Origin: Parapedobacter luteus
Lineage (GTDB): Bacteria; Bacteroidota; Bacteroidia; Sphingobacteriales; Sphingobacteriaceae
Assembly (NCBI RefSeq): GCF_900168055.1
Contig: NZ_FUYS01000012.1
Coordinates: 1 to 64,000, forward strand
Length of the DNA: 64,000 nucleotides
Direction of reading: 5' to 3'
The notes under the pieces are model-generated. The model worked only from the letters and a program-made list of their open reading frames with translations, searched no databases and was not told where the DNA came from. Shown here piece after piece: positions 7,435 through 16,675 of this stretch. A program made the translations under genes and the position numbers. How positions within the stretch are numbered: the stretch's first letter is position 1; each line of letters begins with the position of its first letter.

Positions 7435-8941
7435 ATACAACTCTGTTTATCCCCTTTACATGATTGATTATCTCATTTGATATTTTTGCCAGCAAATCAT
7501 ACGGCAAATGTACCCAATCCGCCGTCATGCCATCCAGCGAGCCGACCGCGCGAAGTGCCACAACGTGCTCGTACGTACGCTCGTCTCCCATGACACCCAC
7601 CGACTGCACGGGCAGAAAGATGGCACCGGCTTGCCAAACCTGATCATACCAGCCGGACTCGCGCAGGTTGCGGATATAGATATCATCAGCTTCCTGCAAT
7701 ATCCGTACCTTTTCGGGCGTGATTTCGCCTAATATCCGTATCGCAAGCCCGGGGCCCGGGAAAGGATGCCGGCCTAATATATTTGGTGCGACGCCAAGCG
7801 CCTTGCCCACCCTGCGCACTTCGTCTTTGAAAAGTGTATTCAAGGGCTCCACCACCTTTAGCTTCATAAAGTCAGGCAAACCGCCAACGTTGTGGTGGGA
7901 TTTGATGGTGGCGGAAGGTCCTTTCACCGAGATGGATTCAATGACGTCGGGATAAATGGTTCCCTGGCCAAGCCATTTTACTTCCACGCCTTCAGGTAGT
8001 TCGGCCTGCACCGCATGGGCAGCCTCGTCAAACTCGTCGATAAATGCAGCACCGATGACCTTACGCTTTTGCTCCGGCTCACTTACACCGGCCAGCTTTT
8101 GGTAAAACCGTTCTTTGGCGTTGACACCTTTGATATTGAGCCCCATATGCTGGTAAGATTCCAACACCTGCTCATACTCATTTTTGCGCAGCAGCCCGTG
8201 ATCGACAAAAATGCAATGCAGATTTTTACCGATGGCCTGGTGCAGCAATACAGCAGCTACGGTAGAATCCACGCCGCCCGACAGGGCCATGATGACATGG
8301 TCATTACCCAGTTTTTCCTTCAGCGCCGCGACTGTCGTCTCGACAAATGCATCGGCCGTCCACGACGGTGTACAACCGCAAATATCGATGACAAAATTCT
8401 TCAGCAACGTCGTGCCGTCTGTACTATGAGTCACCTCAGGATGGAATTGTATGCCGTAAGTCTGGCTGCCTTTGATGTGGTAAGCGGCTACCTTCACCTT
8501 ATCCGTACTGGCAATCACCTCGAACTCCTCGGGGATAGCCGAAATGGTGTCGCCATGGGACATCCACACCTGCGAATCTATCGGGATATCCGCCAGCAAC
8601 GGATTGCCGTGATCCACGAAATGAAGATTCGCACGCCCATATTCACGGATGGTGGATGCGATGACTTCACCGCCAGAATGCTGGGCGATATACTGTGCAC
8701 CATAGCAAACGCCCAATACCGGAAAGCGGGCCTGCAATGCGCGGAAATCAACTTGCGGTGCGTCATCCTGACGCACCGAATAGGGACTTCCGGAAAGAAT
8801 AACGCCTTTTACGGTTTCGTCGAAATCAGGCAGATGGTTATACGGATGAATCTCACAATACACATTCAGCTCCCGTACCCGGCGTGCGATCAATTGGGTA
8901 TATTGGGAGCCGAAATCAAGGATAATGATCTTTTCTGGCAT
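7391..8941 (-). CDS. guaA: GMP synthase (glutamine-hydrolysing)
   Basis: The 516-residue enzyme converts XMP, glutamine and ATP to GMP. The N-terminal glutamine amidotransferase has the nucleophile Cys79 in GVCYGAQ and the His-Glu pair in QFHPEV (His167, Glu169). The ATP-pyrophosphatase part has the P-loop SGGVDS at 221-226, and the dimerisation domain ends KPPATIEWE, the universal GuaA C-terminus. Length is normal. The -7 element TACCTTTG lies only five bases before the ATG, so the mRNA may be nearly leaderless. A 335-codon frame on the opposite strand (8015-9022) is a shadow of this gene. Confidence 0.97.
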   Translation of the reverse strand: MPEKIIILDFGSQYTQLIARRVRELNVYCEIHPYNHLPDFDETVKGVILSGSPYSVRQDDAPQVDFRALQARFPVLGVCYGAQYIAQHSGGEVIASTIREYGRANLHFVDHGNPLLADIPIDSQVWMSHGDTISAIPEEFEVIASTDKVKVAAYHIKGSQTYGIQFHPEVTHSTDGTTLLKNFVIDICGCTPSWTADAFVETTVAALKEKLGNDHVIMALSGGVDSTVAAVLLHQAIGKNLHCIFVDHGLLRKNEYEQVLESYQHMGLNIKGVNAKERFYQKLAGVSEPEQKRKVIGAAFIDEFDEAAHAVQAELPEGVEVKWLGQGTIYPDVIESISVKGPSATIKSHHNVGGLPDFMKLKVVEPLNTLFKDEVRRVGKALGVAPNILGRHPFPGPGLAIRILGEITPEKVRILQEADDIYIRNLRESGWYDQVWQAGAIFLPVQSVGVMGDERTYEHVVALRAVGSLDGMTADWVHLPYDLLAKISNEIINHVKGINRVVYDISSKPPATIEWE

Positions 8942-8945
8942 GGGC

Positions 8946-8953
8946 CAAAGGTA
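8946..8953 (-). promoter_or_regulatory. -7 element (TACCTTTG) before guaA
   Basis: The minus strand reads TACCTTTG at 8953-8946, matching TAnnTTTG. The guaA ATG begins only five bases downstream, which would place the transcript start at or next to the start codon. No good -33 TTG is visible at the expected spacing. Confidence 0.45.
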
Positions 8954-9150
8954 CGGATTAGCACTGAGATTTGCGGTATCCCGCTTCGATTTGGTAAAAT
9001 CTTTATCAACGTCAATCCATGACTGCCCGAACTTTAAAGTGAAATGTGCCTGTTACATATTTCCCTTTCTCCGTGCCTGCAGATTTAATCAACGTTATTT
9101 TCAGTACCTGCCGCATTGTCGTCAAATGCCGAACAATCGAATCGTTTAAA

Positions 9151-9187
9151 TAAAAAACCCTTGTCCTACATAAGCGTGAGACAAGGG
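9151..9187 (-). terminator. Rho-independent terminator of fbaA
   Basis: CCCTTGTC (9158-9165) and GACAAGGG (9180-9187) form an 8-bp stem. Read on the minus strand, the stem is followed by TTTTTTAT (9157-9150). It lies 25 bases beyond the fbaA stop, the right orientation and place to end that transcript. Confidence 0.88.
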
Positions 9188-9211
9188 CTGTTATGCGGGT
9201 TGGGCGAAAAG

Positions 9212-10291
9212 CTACAGCTTGCTGTTTACATCCAACGCATTCAATTCTTCAAAGGCCTGCGTAAGGCGTTTCACGAAGCTCTCTTCTCCCTTACGCAACC
9301 ATACGCGGGGGTCATAGTATTTTTTGTTGGGGGAATCCGGTCCTTCCGGATTGCCAATCTGGCCTTGCAGGTAGCCTTCTTTGGATTGGTAATACCCCCG
9401 TATACCGTCCCAGAAAGCCCATTGCATATCGGTATCGATGTTCATCTTGATGGCACCGTATGAAATGGCCTCGGTAATTTCTTCGGGCGCAGAGCCTGAA
9501 CCGCCGTGGAAAACAAAGTTGACCGGCTTTTCGGCCGACAGGCCAAACTTATTGCGGATATATTCCTGTGAATTGTGCAGGATGACAGGCTGCAATTTCA
9601 CGTTACCGGGTTTGTATACGCCGTGTACGTTGCCAAATGCTGCGGCGACCGTAAACTTATCACTTACTTTGCTCAGTTCTTCGTATGCATACGCAACTTC
9701 CTCCGGTTGTGTGTACAGCTTTGAACTATCAACATCTGTGTTGTCCACGCCGTCTTCCTCGCCTCCTGTTACACCGAGTTCGATTTCTACGGTCATACCA
9801 AGAGGCTTCATCCGCTCCAGGTATTTCTTCGATAGCTCGATATTCTCCTCAATAGGCTCCTCAGACAAGTCGAGCATGTGTGACGAAAATAACGGTTTGC
9901 CATATTGCTTGAAAAAGCGCTCACCGTAGTCAAGCAAGCCATCGATCCAGGGAAGCAGTTTTTTTGCCGCATGATCTGTATGAAGAATAACGGCCACACC
10001 ATAATGCTCGGCCAGTAAGTGGACGTGCTGTGCCGCCGAAACCGCGCCCAGTATGCAAGCGTTCAATCCGTCATTGTTTAAGGTTTTTCCGGCAAAAAAT
10101 TGGGCACCGCCATTGGACAATTGGATTATTACCGGAGAATTGACCGCTTTGGCGGTTTCCATCACGGCATTGATAGAATTGGTACCGATTACGTTGACAG
10201 CTGGCAACGCAAACTGATGAGCCTTAGCTACCTCAAAAAGTTCTTGTACGGCATCACCGGTGACAACTCCTTTAAAATCTTTCAAACTCAT
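9212..10291 (-). CDS. fbaA: Class II fructose-bisphosphate aldolase
   Basis: This 359-residue enzyme cleaves fructose-1,6-bisphosphate to glyceraldehyde-3-phosphate and dihydroxyacetone phosphate in glycolysis, and runs in reverse in gluconeogenesis. Length matches E. coli FbaA. Recognisable metal and substrate segments are VILHTDHAAKKLLPW with the zinc-binding His and catalytic Asp, EIELGVTGGEEDGVDN, AAFGNVHGVYKPGNV, VFHGGSGSAPEEI and KMNIDTDMQWAFWDG. It is followed by its own terminator at 9151-9187 and preceded by 86 bases without a perfect promoter consensus, so it is probably monocistronic. Confidence 0.96.
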   Translation of the reverse strand: MSLKDFKGVVTGDAVQELFEVAKAHQFALPAVNVIGTNSINAVMETAKAVNSPVIIQLSNGGAQFFAGKTLNNDGLNACILGAVSAAQHVHLLAEHYGVAVILHTDHAAKKLLPWIDGLLDYGERFFKQYGKPLFSSHMLDLSEEPIEENIELSKKYLERMKPLGMTVEIELGVTGGEEDGVDNTDVDSSKLYTQPEEVAYAYEELSKVSDKFTVAAAFGNVHGVYKPGNVKLQPVILHNSQEYIRNKFGLSAEKPVNFVFHGGSGSAPEEITEAISYGAIKMNIDTDMQWAFWDGIRGYYQSKEGYLQGQIGNPEGPDSPNKKYYDPRVWLRKGEESFVKRLTQAFEELNALDVNSKL

Positions 10292-10377
10292 GGTATTATT
10301 TTATTTTTTTATGGCTTCGAAAGTAGGGATAATTTTTTTAAATACGTAATTCCGTTGTCTTTCTGTGCGGCTTTCGC

Positions 10378-12450
10378 TCAATAACGCAGGGCTATCCCGC
10401 CATAAAAATTCCGTGTTGGGGCAGCGTTGAAAAAGCGGCCGCCGAACGCATTGATATCATTGCCAAGGCTATATTTTTGGTTCAGTAAGTTATCGCCGCC
10501 AACAAACACCTGGAATCTCAATTTCCGGTTCAGTGCGGTGTCCCAGCTTACTTTAGCCTGCAAGAGGTGATACGCGTCTGCAAATACGGTATTGGCGTCA
10601 TTCAACGGGATGGATGCCGTGTAATTATGCATGATATAGCCGCTGATTCCCAATGGAAACTGCGCCAATATGCTGCTGACCACCGTACTGGCTGGTACGC
10701 CTGTGAGTTTGTTGCCGGTAAAATTGTCGTCTCCCACCCGGTAGTCGCCAAAACGGAACCTGCTCAATGTAAGGTTGGTTCCCACCTGTAGGCCGCGCAA
10801 GCCGCCCTGATAGCGGGGTTCCACAGCCCATAGTACAGCCGAAAGTTCGGCGCCCCGTTGATCGACCTCGCCGGCATTGTCGAAAAACTCCGCACCTGTC
10901 TCCCGCAACTGACGGATAATTGCATCATCCATGCGGTAATAAAATAGTGAGCCATCCACAAAAGCCCGGCGATTGCTGGTCTGCCAACGGAAACCGACCT
11001 CATAGTTCCAGCCGGTTTCCGCCCGTAATGCCGTATTGATGATGTTATCCGATGGCCGTATTTCAGCAATTGTGGGCGGCGAATACCCACGCGAAACAGA
11101 CAGCCGACTGGCCAACCGCGGCGTGATCAGATAGGATAGCGCCACCCGTGGCATCCATGCCGCGTCAAATTGCCGATCATTGAATGAAGATTCATTTCCT
11201 GGAAAAATAGATTGATACCGATAGCGGTAATCATTAAGGCTGAGCGCGGCTTCCATCGTCAGTCGGCTGCGTACGTCGGCGCTAAGGCGCACGAAGTAAA
11301 AGTGCTGTTGGCTCTTCAAGGCATCGATGGCCTGTTCATCGCCGCGCATGCCACCATGGTTATCGTAGTTGGCGATATCCGTACCGCCATGCTGCCATTC
11401 GAGCCCAGCATTGAATCGCCAGGAAAAGGTCTCCGGATCGCCATCAGCATAATCGATATAAGTCCGTAGCCCGATGTTGTATTCATCCCGGATTTCATAA
11501 TTGGTGATAAACGGGTTGCTAAAATCGGTATGCGTACCGAAAATGCTGGCCACATGCCTGAGCTTCGCGCTGATTTGTGCCTCATGCACGATTCCGCCTA
11601 CCAACGTTTTATTGACAATGCCGGCCTGTTGTTCCAATGCGCCGGGTATTGCCGGCGTGGCCGGACGGGCCAGCCTCGGATCTTCATGGTATTGCGCCTC
11701 CGTCAATCCCCCCGGGGTGCGGTATCGCAAGTCAGAATACAAGGCAATCAAACGCAATTCATTGGCCGGCGTATAGTTCCATCGTTGTACGGTCTGAAAG
11801 GCAGCCCGTTTCATCGACGAATTTTGGCGGTACCCGTCTGCACGCTGGTAGGCCTGGCTGAACCCAAACCGGTACGTCGATGATGGGCGGAGCTCGGTTG
11901 TCAGTTGTTCTTGAAACAGCCCGAACGAACCTCCGTTGATACGCAGCGAGGCCCGATCGCCAGCTTCATTGGACATGCCCACTGGCCTGATGAGTACGAC
12001 ACCGCCCGAATTGGCACCAAAAAGGCTTCCATCGGGCCCTTTCAAAACCGCTATACGATCCACACCGTCCGCATCCAACAGGTTTAAATAGGTATTCCCC
12101 CCCGCGTCGGTAAGCGGTATTTCATCCAGGTACACTTTCACATTCCGCACACCGAACGGCGATCGCAATAAGCTGCCCCGAAGCGAAAGCCGGTAACTGC
12201 CCGGTGAACGTTCCTCCATCCGGACGCCCGGCACCATATTGAAAGCCGGCAGCAAGGTGTGGCCGCTCTGTTGTTCAAGTGTACTGCGGCTGACGACCCC
12301 CGCCGAAGCGGTAAGCCGCAACAACGGCTGCTCAACAAAATATGCCCGTACCGTTACTTCCTCAAGGTGGGTTGTGGTGTCTTGGGCTGACCAGGCGAAA
12401 ACTGGCAACGAAAACGCAATGAAAACAAAGGTGATGGCACGTATCATCAT
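10378..12450 (-). CDS. TonB-dependent outer-membrane receptor
   Basis: The 690-residue protein has a signal peptide (MMIRAITFVFIAFSLPVFAWSA), then a plug domain (LEEVTVRAYF, VPGVRMEERSPGS, LRGSLLRSPFGVR, VYLDEIPLTDAGGNTYLNLL, DRIAVLKGPDGSLFG) and a long beta-barrel ending in NFYGGIALRY with a terminal aromatic residue. Unlike the SusC protein at 30.3 kb it lacks an STN domain, a carboxypeptidase-regulatory domain and a SusD partner, so it resembles siderophore/iron or vitamin receptors. The ligand cannot be told. No linked regulator or ABC importer is present. Confidence 0.88.
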   Translation of the reverse strand: MMIRAITFVFIAFSLPVFAWSAQDTTTHLEEVTVRAYFVEQPLLRLTASAGVVSRSTLEQQSGHTLLPAFNMVPGVRMEERSPGSYRLSLRGSLLRSPFGVRNVKVYLDEIPLTDAGGNTYLNLLDADGVDRIAVLKGPDGSLFGANSGGVVLIRPVGMSNEAGDRASLRINGGSFGLFQEQLTTELRPSSTYRFGFSQAYQRADGYRQNSSMKRAAFQTVQRWNYTPANELRLIALYSDLRYRTPGGLTEAQYHEDPRLARPATPAIPGALEQQAGIVNKTLVGGIVHEAQISAKLRHVASIFGTHTDFSNPFITNYEIRDEYNIGLRTYIDYADGDPETFSWRFNAGLEWQHGGTDIANYDNHGGMRGDEQAIDALKSQQHFYFVRLSADVRSRLTMEAALSLNDYRYRYQSIFPGNESSFNDRQFDAAWMPRVALSYLITPRLASRLSVSRGYSPPTIAEIRPSDNIINTALRAETGWNYEVGFRWQTSNRRAFVDGSLFYYRMDDAIIRQLRETGAEFFDNAGEVDQRGAELSAVLWAVEPRYQGGLRGLQVGTNLTLSRFRFGDYRVGDDNFTGNKLTGVPASTVVSSILAQFPLGISGYIMHNYTASIPLNDANTVFADAYHLLQAKVSWDTALNRKLRFQVFVGGDNLLNQKYSLGNDINAFGGRFFNAAPTRNFYGGIALRY

Positions 12451-12589
12451 GGGTATCCAAAGTTTGGACGAAGTTAATCATTATGCACACATCATGTACG
12501 TGTGCTGCCGTTTGTAACATGAATTAAACTTTATTTCGCGAAAATGGTCTAATCAATAAGCACACATCGGAATGGAGGGAAAGATAATC

Positions 12590-13252
12590 ATGAGAACAAT
12601 CCTTGCTTTTATCTTAATCGGCAGTACAATTGCCGCGTTCGCACAGCGGACAGAAGATACTACACGTCAAAATAAGACCATACATATATCGAAGCTGGAG
12701 ATCGGCAAGAAGAAAAAAGAGGTGTTTACAGGAAGGGATTCGTCGTTGATTGTGCGTATCGACACGTTGATCATGAACGATCGCAGTCAGTTGGTGTTTT
12801 ACGGCAAAAAGGACGTAGCGCTTCACGTAGCGCACGCGGAGATAGGCAAACGCGCCTACATATTCGGCACCGATGGCAAAAACAACGGCACCGATTTTGA
12901 CATCGATATGCGGCTGGAAAAACTGGGTGCATTGTATGTTTTAGCCGGAGGCCATGACGCCAATAACAATGGGTCGCGCACGTTTCCAAACGGGAATGGC
13001 GGCCGTGTAAATTTCACCTACGACAGCACGGGCATCGTGCCGCAGACAGGCGATAAAAAAGCGTCCCACTACCTGCAAATTGATACCCGTGCGGGTGGAT
13101 ATCGTGTTAATCCGCAGAATGACCTCAACAACATCTATAGCCTGATTAATCTGGGCGTGCGGGGAAGGCCGCTGGGCAACCTGGCACAGGGTACGGTATA
13201 TTCGGGCTCTCCCGGACGAGACGGCAAAAGTACCGTGAAGGCAAGGGAGTAA
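12590..13252 (+). CDS. Exported protein of unknown function
   Basis: I do not recognise the family. GGAGGG at 12574-12579, ten bases before the ATG at 12590, is a good ribosome site and overlaps an earlier in-frame ATG (12572), which decides for the later start. The 220-residue product begins with a signal peptide (MRTILAFILIGSTIAAFAQ). The mature part starts with short strand-like repeats (IHISKLEIGKKK, SLIVRIDTLIMND, DVALHVAHAEIGKRAYIFG) and then turns Gly/Asn-rich (LAGGHDANNNGSRTFPNGNG), ending in GSPGRDGKST. It looks like a periplasmic or surface beta-rich protein. It is convergent with the downstream SDR gene, 7 bases apart. Confidence 0.6.
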   Translation: MRTILAFILIGSTIAAFAQRTEDTTRQNKTIHISKLEIGKKKKEVFTGRDSSLIVRIDTLIMNDRSQLVFYGKKDVALHVAHAEIGKRAYIFGTDGKNNGTDFDIDMRLEKLGALYVLAGGHDANNNGSRTFPNGNGGRVNFTYDSTGIVPQTGDKKASHYLQIDTRAGGYRVNPQNDLNNIYSLINLGVRGRPLGNLAQGTVYSGSPGRDGKSTVKARE

Positions 13253-13259
13253 CGGTAGC

Positions 13260-14177
13260 TTATCGCTTACCGCTTAGCGCCTTTACTGCTCCTCCGATTT
13301 CGGGATACGTAAAGCGGAACCCCGCATTGCGGATTTTTTCGACCGACAGCCGGGCACTGCTGAGCAACATCTCGCTCATTTGGCCTAAAACTGCTTTCAG
13401 GATGCCGCGGGGAATGTTAGGTAGCCACAGCGGTCTCCCCTGTTGCTTCGCGATGAGGCGAATAAACGCCGAGAACGTAGCGGGTTCAGGCGCTGCCATG
13501 TTATAAACGCCCTGTATCCCAGGATGTTCGAGGGCGAAAATATACATCGCCACGGCGTCATCAATGTGTATCCATGGCATCCATTGTTTACCCGTGCCGG
13601 GCACCGCTCCCAAACCCGCGTTTACAAAACCGACGAGTTTGCGGTATATGCCGCCATCGTATGACAATACAACCCCGCTTCTTAATGAAACCGCCCGTAT
13701 TCCCTGGTGGCGCCCTTTGCTCACCGCCCGCTCCCATTCCAAACACGTCTGTCCGAGGAAATCGTTAGCGGGGGCAATATCCTCGCTTATCCATCTATCC
13801 CCCATGTCGCCATAATAACCTGAAGCAGATGCGGATACAACGGTCCTGATCTCGTGCCCGATTTGCTTTTTCAGCAAGTCATACAGCAACACGATACTGT
13901 GTGTCCGGCTTTCCAGGATTGCCCGTTTCCGTTTGTTGCTCCAGGGTTGCGCGATGTTCTCACCGGCCAGGTGGATGATAGCTTGCGCTCCATCGACGCA
14001 GCGCGCGTCCACTTCGCCCGCCGAGATATCCCATTCGTAAACCCGCACATCCGGCAAACCAGAAGGCTGCTTCTGCCTACTTAGTACATTGACCGCATAA
14101 CCACGGCGGACCAATGCTGCTACCAGCGCCCGGCCCACCAAACCACTTGCTCCAGTGACCAACACACGTTTTTCCAT
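13260..14177 (-). CDS. TIGR01777 family (YfcH-like) SDR epimerase
   Basis: Starting at the ATG at 14175-14177, the 305-residue protein opens with the NAD(P)-binding loop VLVTGASGLVGRALVAAL. It contains the family-specific segments IIHLAGENIAQPWSNKRK, SASGYYGDMGDRW, AVSLRSGVVLSYDGG, WMPWIHIDDAVAMY and YNMAAPEPATFSAF. These place it in the YfcH/TIGR01777 group of NAD(P)-dependent nucleotide-sugar-epimerase-like proteins, whose substrate is unknown. It follows the other SDR gene (14207-15079) by 29 bases on the same strand, so the pair may be an operon. Confidence 0.85.
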   Translation of the reverse strand: MEKRVLVTGASGLVGRALVAALVRRGYAVNVLSRQKQPSGLPDVRVYEWDISAGEVDARCVDGAQAIIHLAGENIAQPWSNKRKRAILESRTHSIVLLYDLLKKQIGHEIRTVVSASASGYYGDMGDRWISEDIAPANDFLGQTCLEWERAVSKGRHQGIRAVSLRSGVVLSYDGGIYRKLVGFVNAGLGAVPGTGKQWMPWIHIDDAVAMYIFALEHPGIQGVYNMAAPEPATFSAFIRLIAKQQGRPLWLPNIPRGILKAVLGQMSEMLLSSARLSVEKIRNAGFRFTYPEIGGAVKALSGKR

Positions 14178-14206
14178 AATCAAGCCAGTTAAAGTGCAAA
14201 CAAAGC

Positions 14207-15079
14207 CTATGGCAAGCCCAGCGCATAGCGGAGCGATGCACTGAACGGTGCCAACTTCGCCGGATAGAGCCGGTTCAGACCGTTATTCAATGCCACTAAA
14301 TCCCTCCCCATATAAACAATAAATGCGGCCGTAACGTCTTGTTCAAACTTATAGATATGCCGCCCCAAAAAAACCGACATGGGCACGCCCAATCTCGGCA
14401 ATGCCCACACTTTCTTTTTTAACTTGGCTACGTCTAAGTAACGTTCAAAAGCTTCTTTGTAGGTCATGATTTCCGGCCCTCCCACATCAAAGGTCTGCCC
14501 ATAGGCATCGGGGTCGAGCAGCATCTTATTGAAATAGGCACATACATCCAATAAATGAATGGGCTGGCAACGGCTCGTGGCAAATTCTTTGGGAAGAACC
14601 ACCAGTTTTTGCTTCGCCAGATTCGACATGATATTCATCAATGCAGAACCTTTACCTATAATATTACTGATCCGTACCACGGTGTAGTCCAATCCGCTTT
14701 TGCTGATATACGACTTAATCTTGCTGACGCTCTCGTCGGCAAGCTTGGTCACATAAATCAAATGCCGGCAGGTCGTAAGCTTTAGCGCGCTGACGTATTT
14801 CTGCAACGCAATTAACTCCATTTCCAGCCGGATGTCAATTTCGTTTACCGGCGATTGGTTAAAATACAACGCCACTTGGGTTTCTTTATCCAACCCTGCG
14901 GGCAGTGTACCCCGGAATAAATCGCCTTCAATCAAATTGATGCCATACCGCTCAGGTACGTGCTTATAAAAAAACTTCTTACTCCTAATCAGGCACGTCA
15001 CCTGATGTTCCTCTTCGGCAAGGCATACGGCTATATTTCTCGCTAAATAATTATTAAGGCCGGTTATCAGGACTTTCAT
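14207..15079 (-). CDS. NAD(P)-binding atypical SDR (NmrA/complex I 39-kDa-like)
   Basis: The 290-residue protein begins MKVLITGLNNYLARNIAV. This is a Rossmann start in which the normal GxxGxxG glycines are largely replaced (GLNNYLA), so cofactor binding may be altered. Further segments fit the atypical SDR group: LIEGDLFRGTLP, HLIYVTKLADES, YTVVRISNIIGKGSAL, QPIHLLDVCAYFNKML and FDVGGPEIMTYKEAFERYLDVA, close to the NDUFA9/UbiE-associated sugar-epimerase-like proteins. The substrate is unknown. It is probably co-transcribed with the downstream TIGR01777 gene. Confidence 0.7.
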   Translation of the reverse strand: MKVLITGLNNYLARNIAVCLAEEEHQVTCLIRSKKFFYKHVPERYGINLIEGDLFRGTLPAGLDKETQVALYFNQSPVNEIDIRLEMELIALQKYVSALKLTTCRHLIYVTKLADESVSKIKSYISKSGLDYTVVRISNIIGKGSALMNIMSNLAKQKLVVLPKEFATSRCQPIHLLDVCAYFNKMLLDPDAYGQTFDVGGPEIMTYKEAFERYLDVAKLKKKVWALPRLGVPMSVFLGRHIYKFEQDVTAAFIVYMGRDLVALNNGLNRLYPAKLAPFSASLRYALGLP

Positions 15080-15270
15080 ACGCTATTTATACCACTTAGG
15101 CGGGTTGGCTATTTTTATAGCAACTACAATTGAAACCAGTTTATGTTTCCGGTTATGGATAATTTTGTGCAAAATTAACATTTCTCCTTGTTTATAAAAC
15201 GAATTGTGGTTTTATTGTCAATATTCCGTTGCTGGCCGTATAGATTATGGCGATAATAAACAATAAAGCC

Positions 15271-15278
15271 TATATTTG
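15271..15278 (+). promoter_or_regulatory. -7 element (TATATTTG) before the photolyase gene
   Basis: TATATTTG fits TAnnTTTG and ends 23 bases before the ATG at 15302. No -33 TTG is found at 17-24 bases upstream, so this is a one-element match only. Confidence 0.4.
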
Positions 15279-15301
15279 TAGAATTTAATCTCCTTTGAAG
15301 C

Positions 15302-16549
15302 ATGGACAACAGGACAATTTTGGTTTGGTTCAGAAATGATTTACGCATTCATGATAATGAAATTCTACTCCGCGCAATCGAACGTAGCCAACGCATTGTA
15401 CCTGTTTATTGTTTTGATCCGCGTTACTTTACTTCTACCAAATACGGTACCAAAAAAACCGGCGTGTTGCGCGCCGCATTTTTACGTGAAAATGTCCTGG
15501 CCTTACAGCAAATGCTTCAGCAGTTAGGGGGCGATCTGATTATCGCCCATGGCTATCCTGAAGTGGTGCTGCCTCAAATTGCCGAGAAATACCAAGTCGA
15601 TGAAGTTTATCACCATCGGGAGGTGGCTTACGAGGAAACGCACATCTCCGCCCTGGTGGAGGAAGCATTATGGAAAATGCAGATCAATCTACGTCATTTT
15701 ATCGGCCACACATTATACCATAAAGAAGACTTACCTTTTCCGATTAAAGACATTCCGGATGCTTTTGCGGTTTTCAAAAAAAAGACCGAACGGGAAAGCG
15801 CCATCAGGCCTCAACTGGGTAATCCCGATGCGGTACGCGTGCCTGAAGGGCTGGACACCGGCCGCCTCCCGGACCTGACGGAGCTCGGTTTTGATGAAGA
15901 AGAGATTCGACAGGCCTCCCAGCTAACGTTTAAGGGAGGTGAGTCCGTCGCATTGAAGCAAATGCATACCTATTTATATGATCAGCCGGCTCAGCCCGAC
16001 TTTTCGCGCTTATCGCCCTACATTGCTGTCGGCGCATTATCACCTAATACCTTGTACCATGCAGCGAAAGAAGCGGAACACGCAATGGCGAAAAAACGGG
16101 TTGAACAAATTATACTTCGGTTATTGTGGCGCGACTATTACCGGTTTATGTTCAAGAAACACGGCAACCGCTTTTTTCAGATCGACGGCCTGACCGGCCA
16201 TTCGCCGGAAATGCTTGAAGATGACGGGGCTTCTTTTGAGCAATGGAAAGCTGGAAACACGGGGAATCCTGCTGTGGATAAGGGTATACGCCAATTGAAT
16301 GATACAGGACATATTCCCTATAATTATCGGATTATCGTCGCAGCCTATCTCATCCAGGAGCTGAAAGTCAATTGGCTTAAAGGCGCGGCCTGGTTTGAGG
16401 AAAAGCTCCTTGATTACGGGCCGTCCAATAACTATGGCAACTGGGCGCACCTCGCCGGGGTCGGAAGCAGCATGAAAGACAACAAGCCGATAGACATTAA
16501 AAAGTTGACCGCGCAACTTCATCCGAAGGAGGCATTCGCTTTTGAATGA
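15302..16549 (+). CDS. DASH-type cryptochrome / photolyase family flavoprotein
   Basis: The N-terminal antenna domain begins ILVWFRNDLRIHDNEIL and VPVYCFDPRYF, the DASH-type opening. The FAD-binding helical domain is seen as YDQPAQPDFSRLSPYIAVGALSP (split here by length only), RLLWRDYYRFMFKKHGN, GNPAVDKGIRQLNDTGHIPY, and YGNWAHLAGVGSS. Such proteins use light and FAD to repair cyclobutane dimers, mainly in single-stranded DNA, or act as blue-light sensors. The C-terminus is short and unlike other DASH proteins: after GVGSS the usual Asn-Ile-x-Lys-Gln and W-x-PEL segments are reduced to a 25-residue tail ending HPKEAFAFE. Confidence 0.85.
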   Translation: MDNRTILVWFRNDLRIHDNEILLRAIERSQRIVPVYCFDPRYFTSTKYGTKKTGVLRAAFLRENVLALQQMLQQLGGDLIIAHGYPEVVLPQIAEKYQVDEVYHHREVAYEETHISALVEEALWKMQINLRHFIGHTLYHKEDLPFPIKDIPDAFAVFKKKTERESAIRPQLGNPDAVRVPEGLDTGRLPDLTELGFDEEEIRQASQLTFKGGESVALKQMHTYLYDQPAQPDFSRLSPYIAVGALSPNTLYHAAKEAEHAMAKKRVEQIILRLLWRDYYRFMFKKHGNRFFQIDGLTGHSPEMLEDDGASFEQWKAGNTGNPAVDKGIRQLNDTGHIPYNYRIIVAAYLIQELKVNWLKGAAWFEEKLLDYGPSNNYGNWAHLAGVGSSMKDNKPIDIKKLTAQLHPKEAFAFE

Positions 16550-16615
16550 TAAATCTCCAAGTCAAATCGTAAAAATCCTATTGTTACTAAAATTTGGCTA
16601 TAAAATTGTGGGATA

Positions 16616-16650
16616 TTGCTATGGTAAACAATTTAATAATTATAACTTTG
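16616..16650 (+). promoter_or_regulatory. Bacteroidota promoter of sucA-odhB
   Basis: TTG (16616-16618), a 24-base spacer and TAACTTTG (16643-16650) resemble the phylum's housekeeping promoter, with the spacer one base longer than usual. The sucA ATG follows at 16676. Confidence 0.5.
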
Positions 16651-16675
16651 ACGCATTATTGCATTAAACAACTAA

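Noticed and set aside
8015-9022. Plus-strand frame of 335 codons opposite guaA
   Set aside because: It lies entirely antisense to a highly conserved enzyme, has no domain features and is rich in His, Arg and Cys in a pattern typical of reversed coding DNA.
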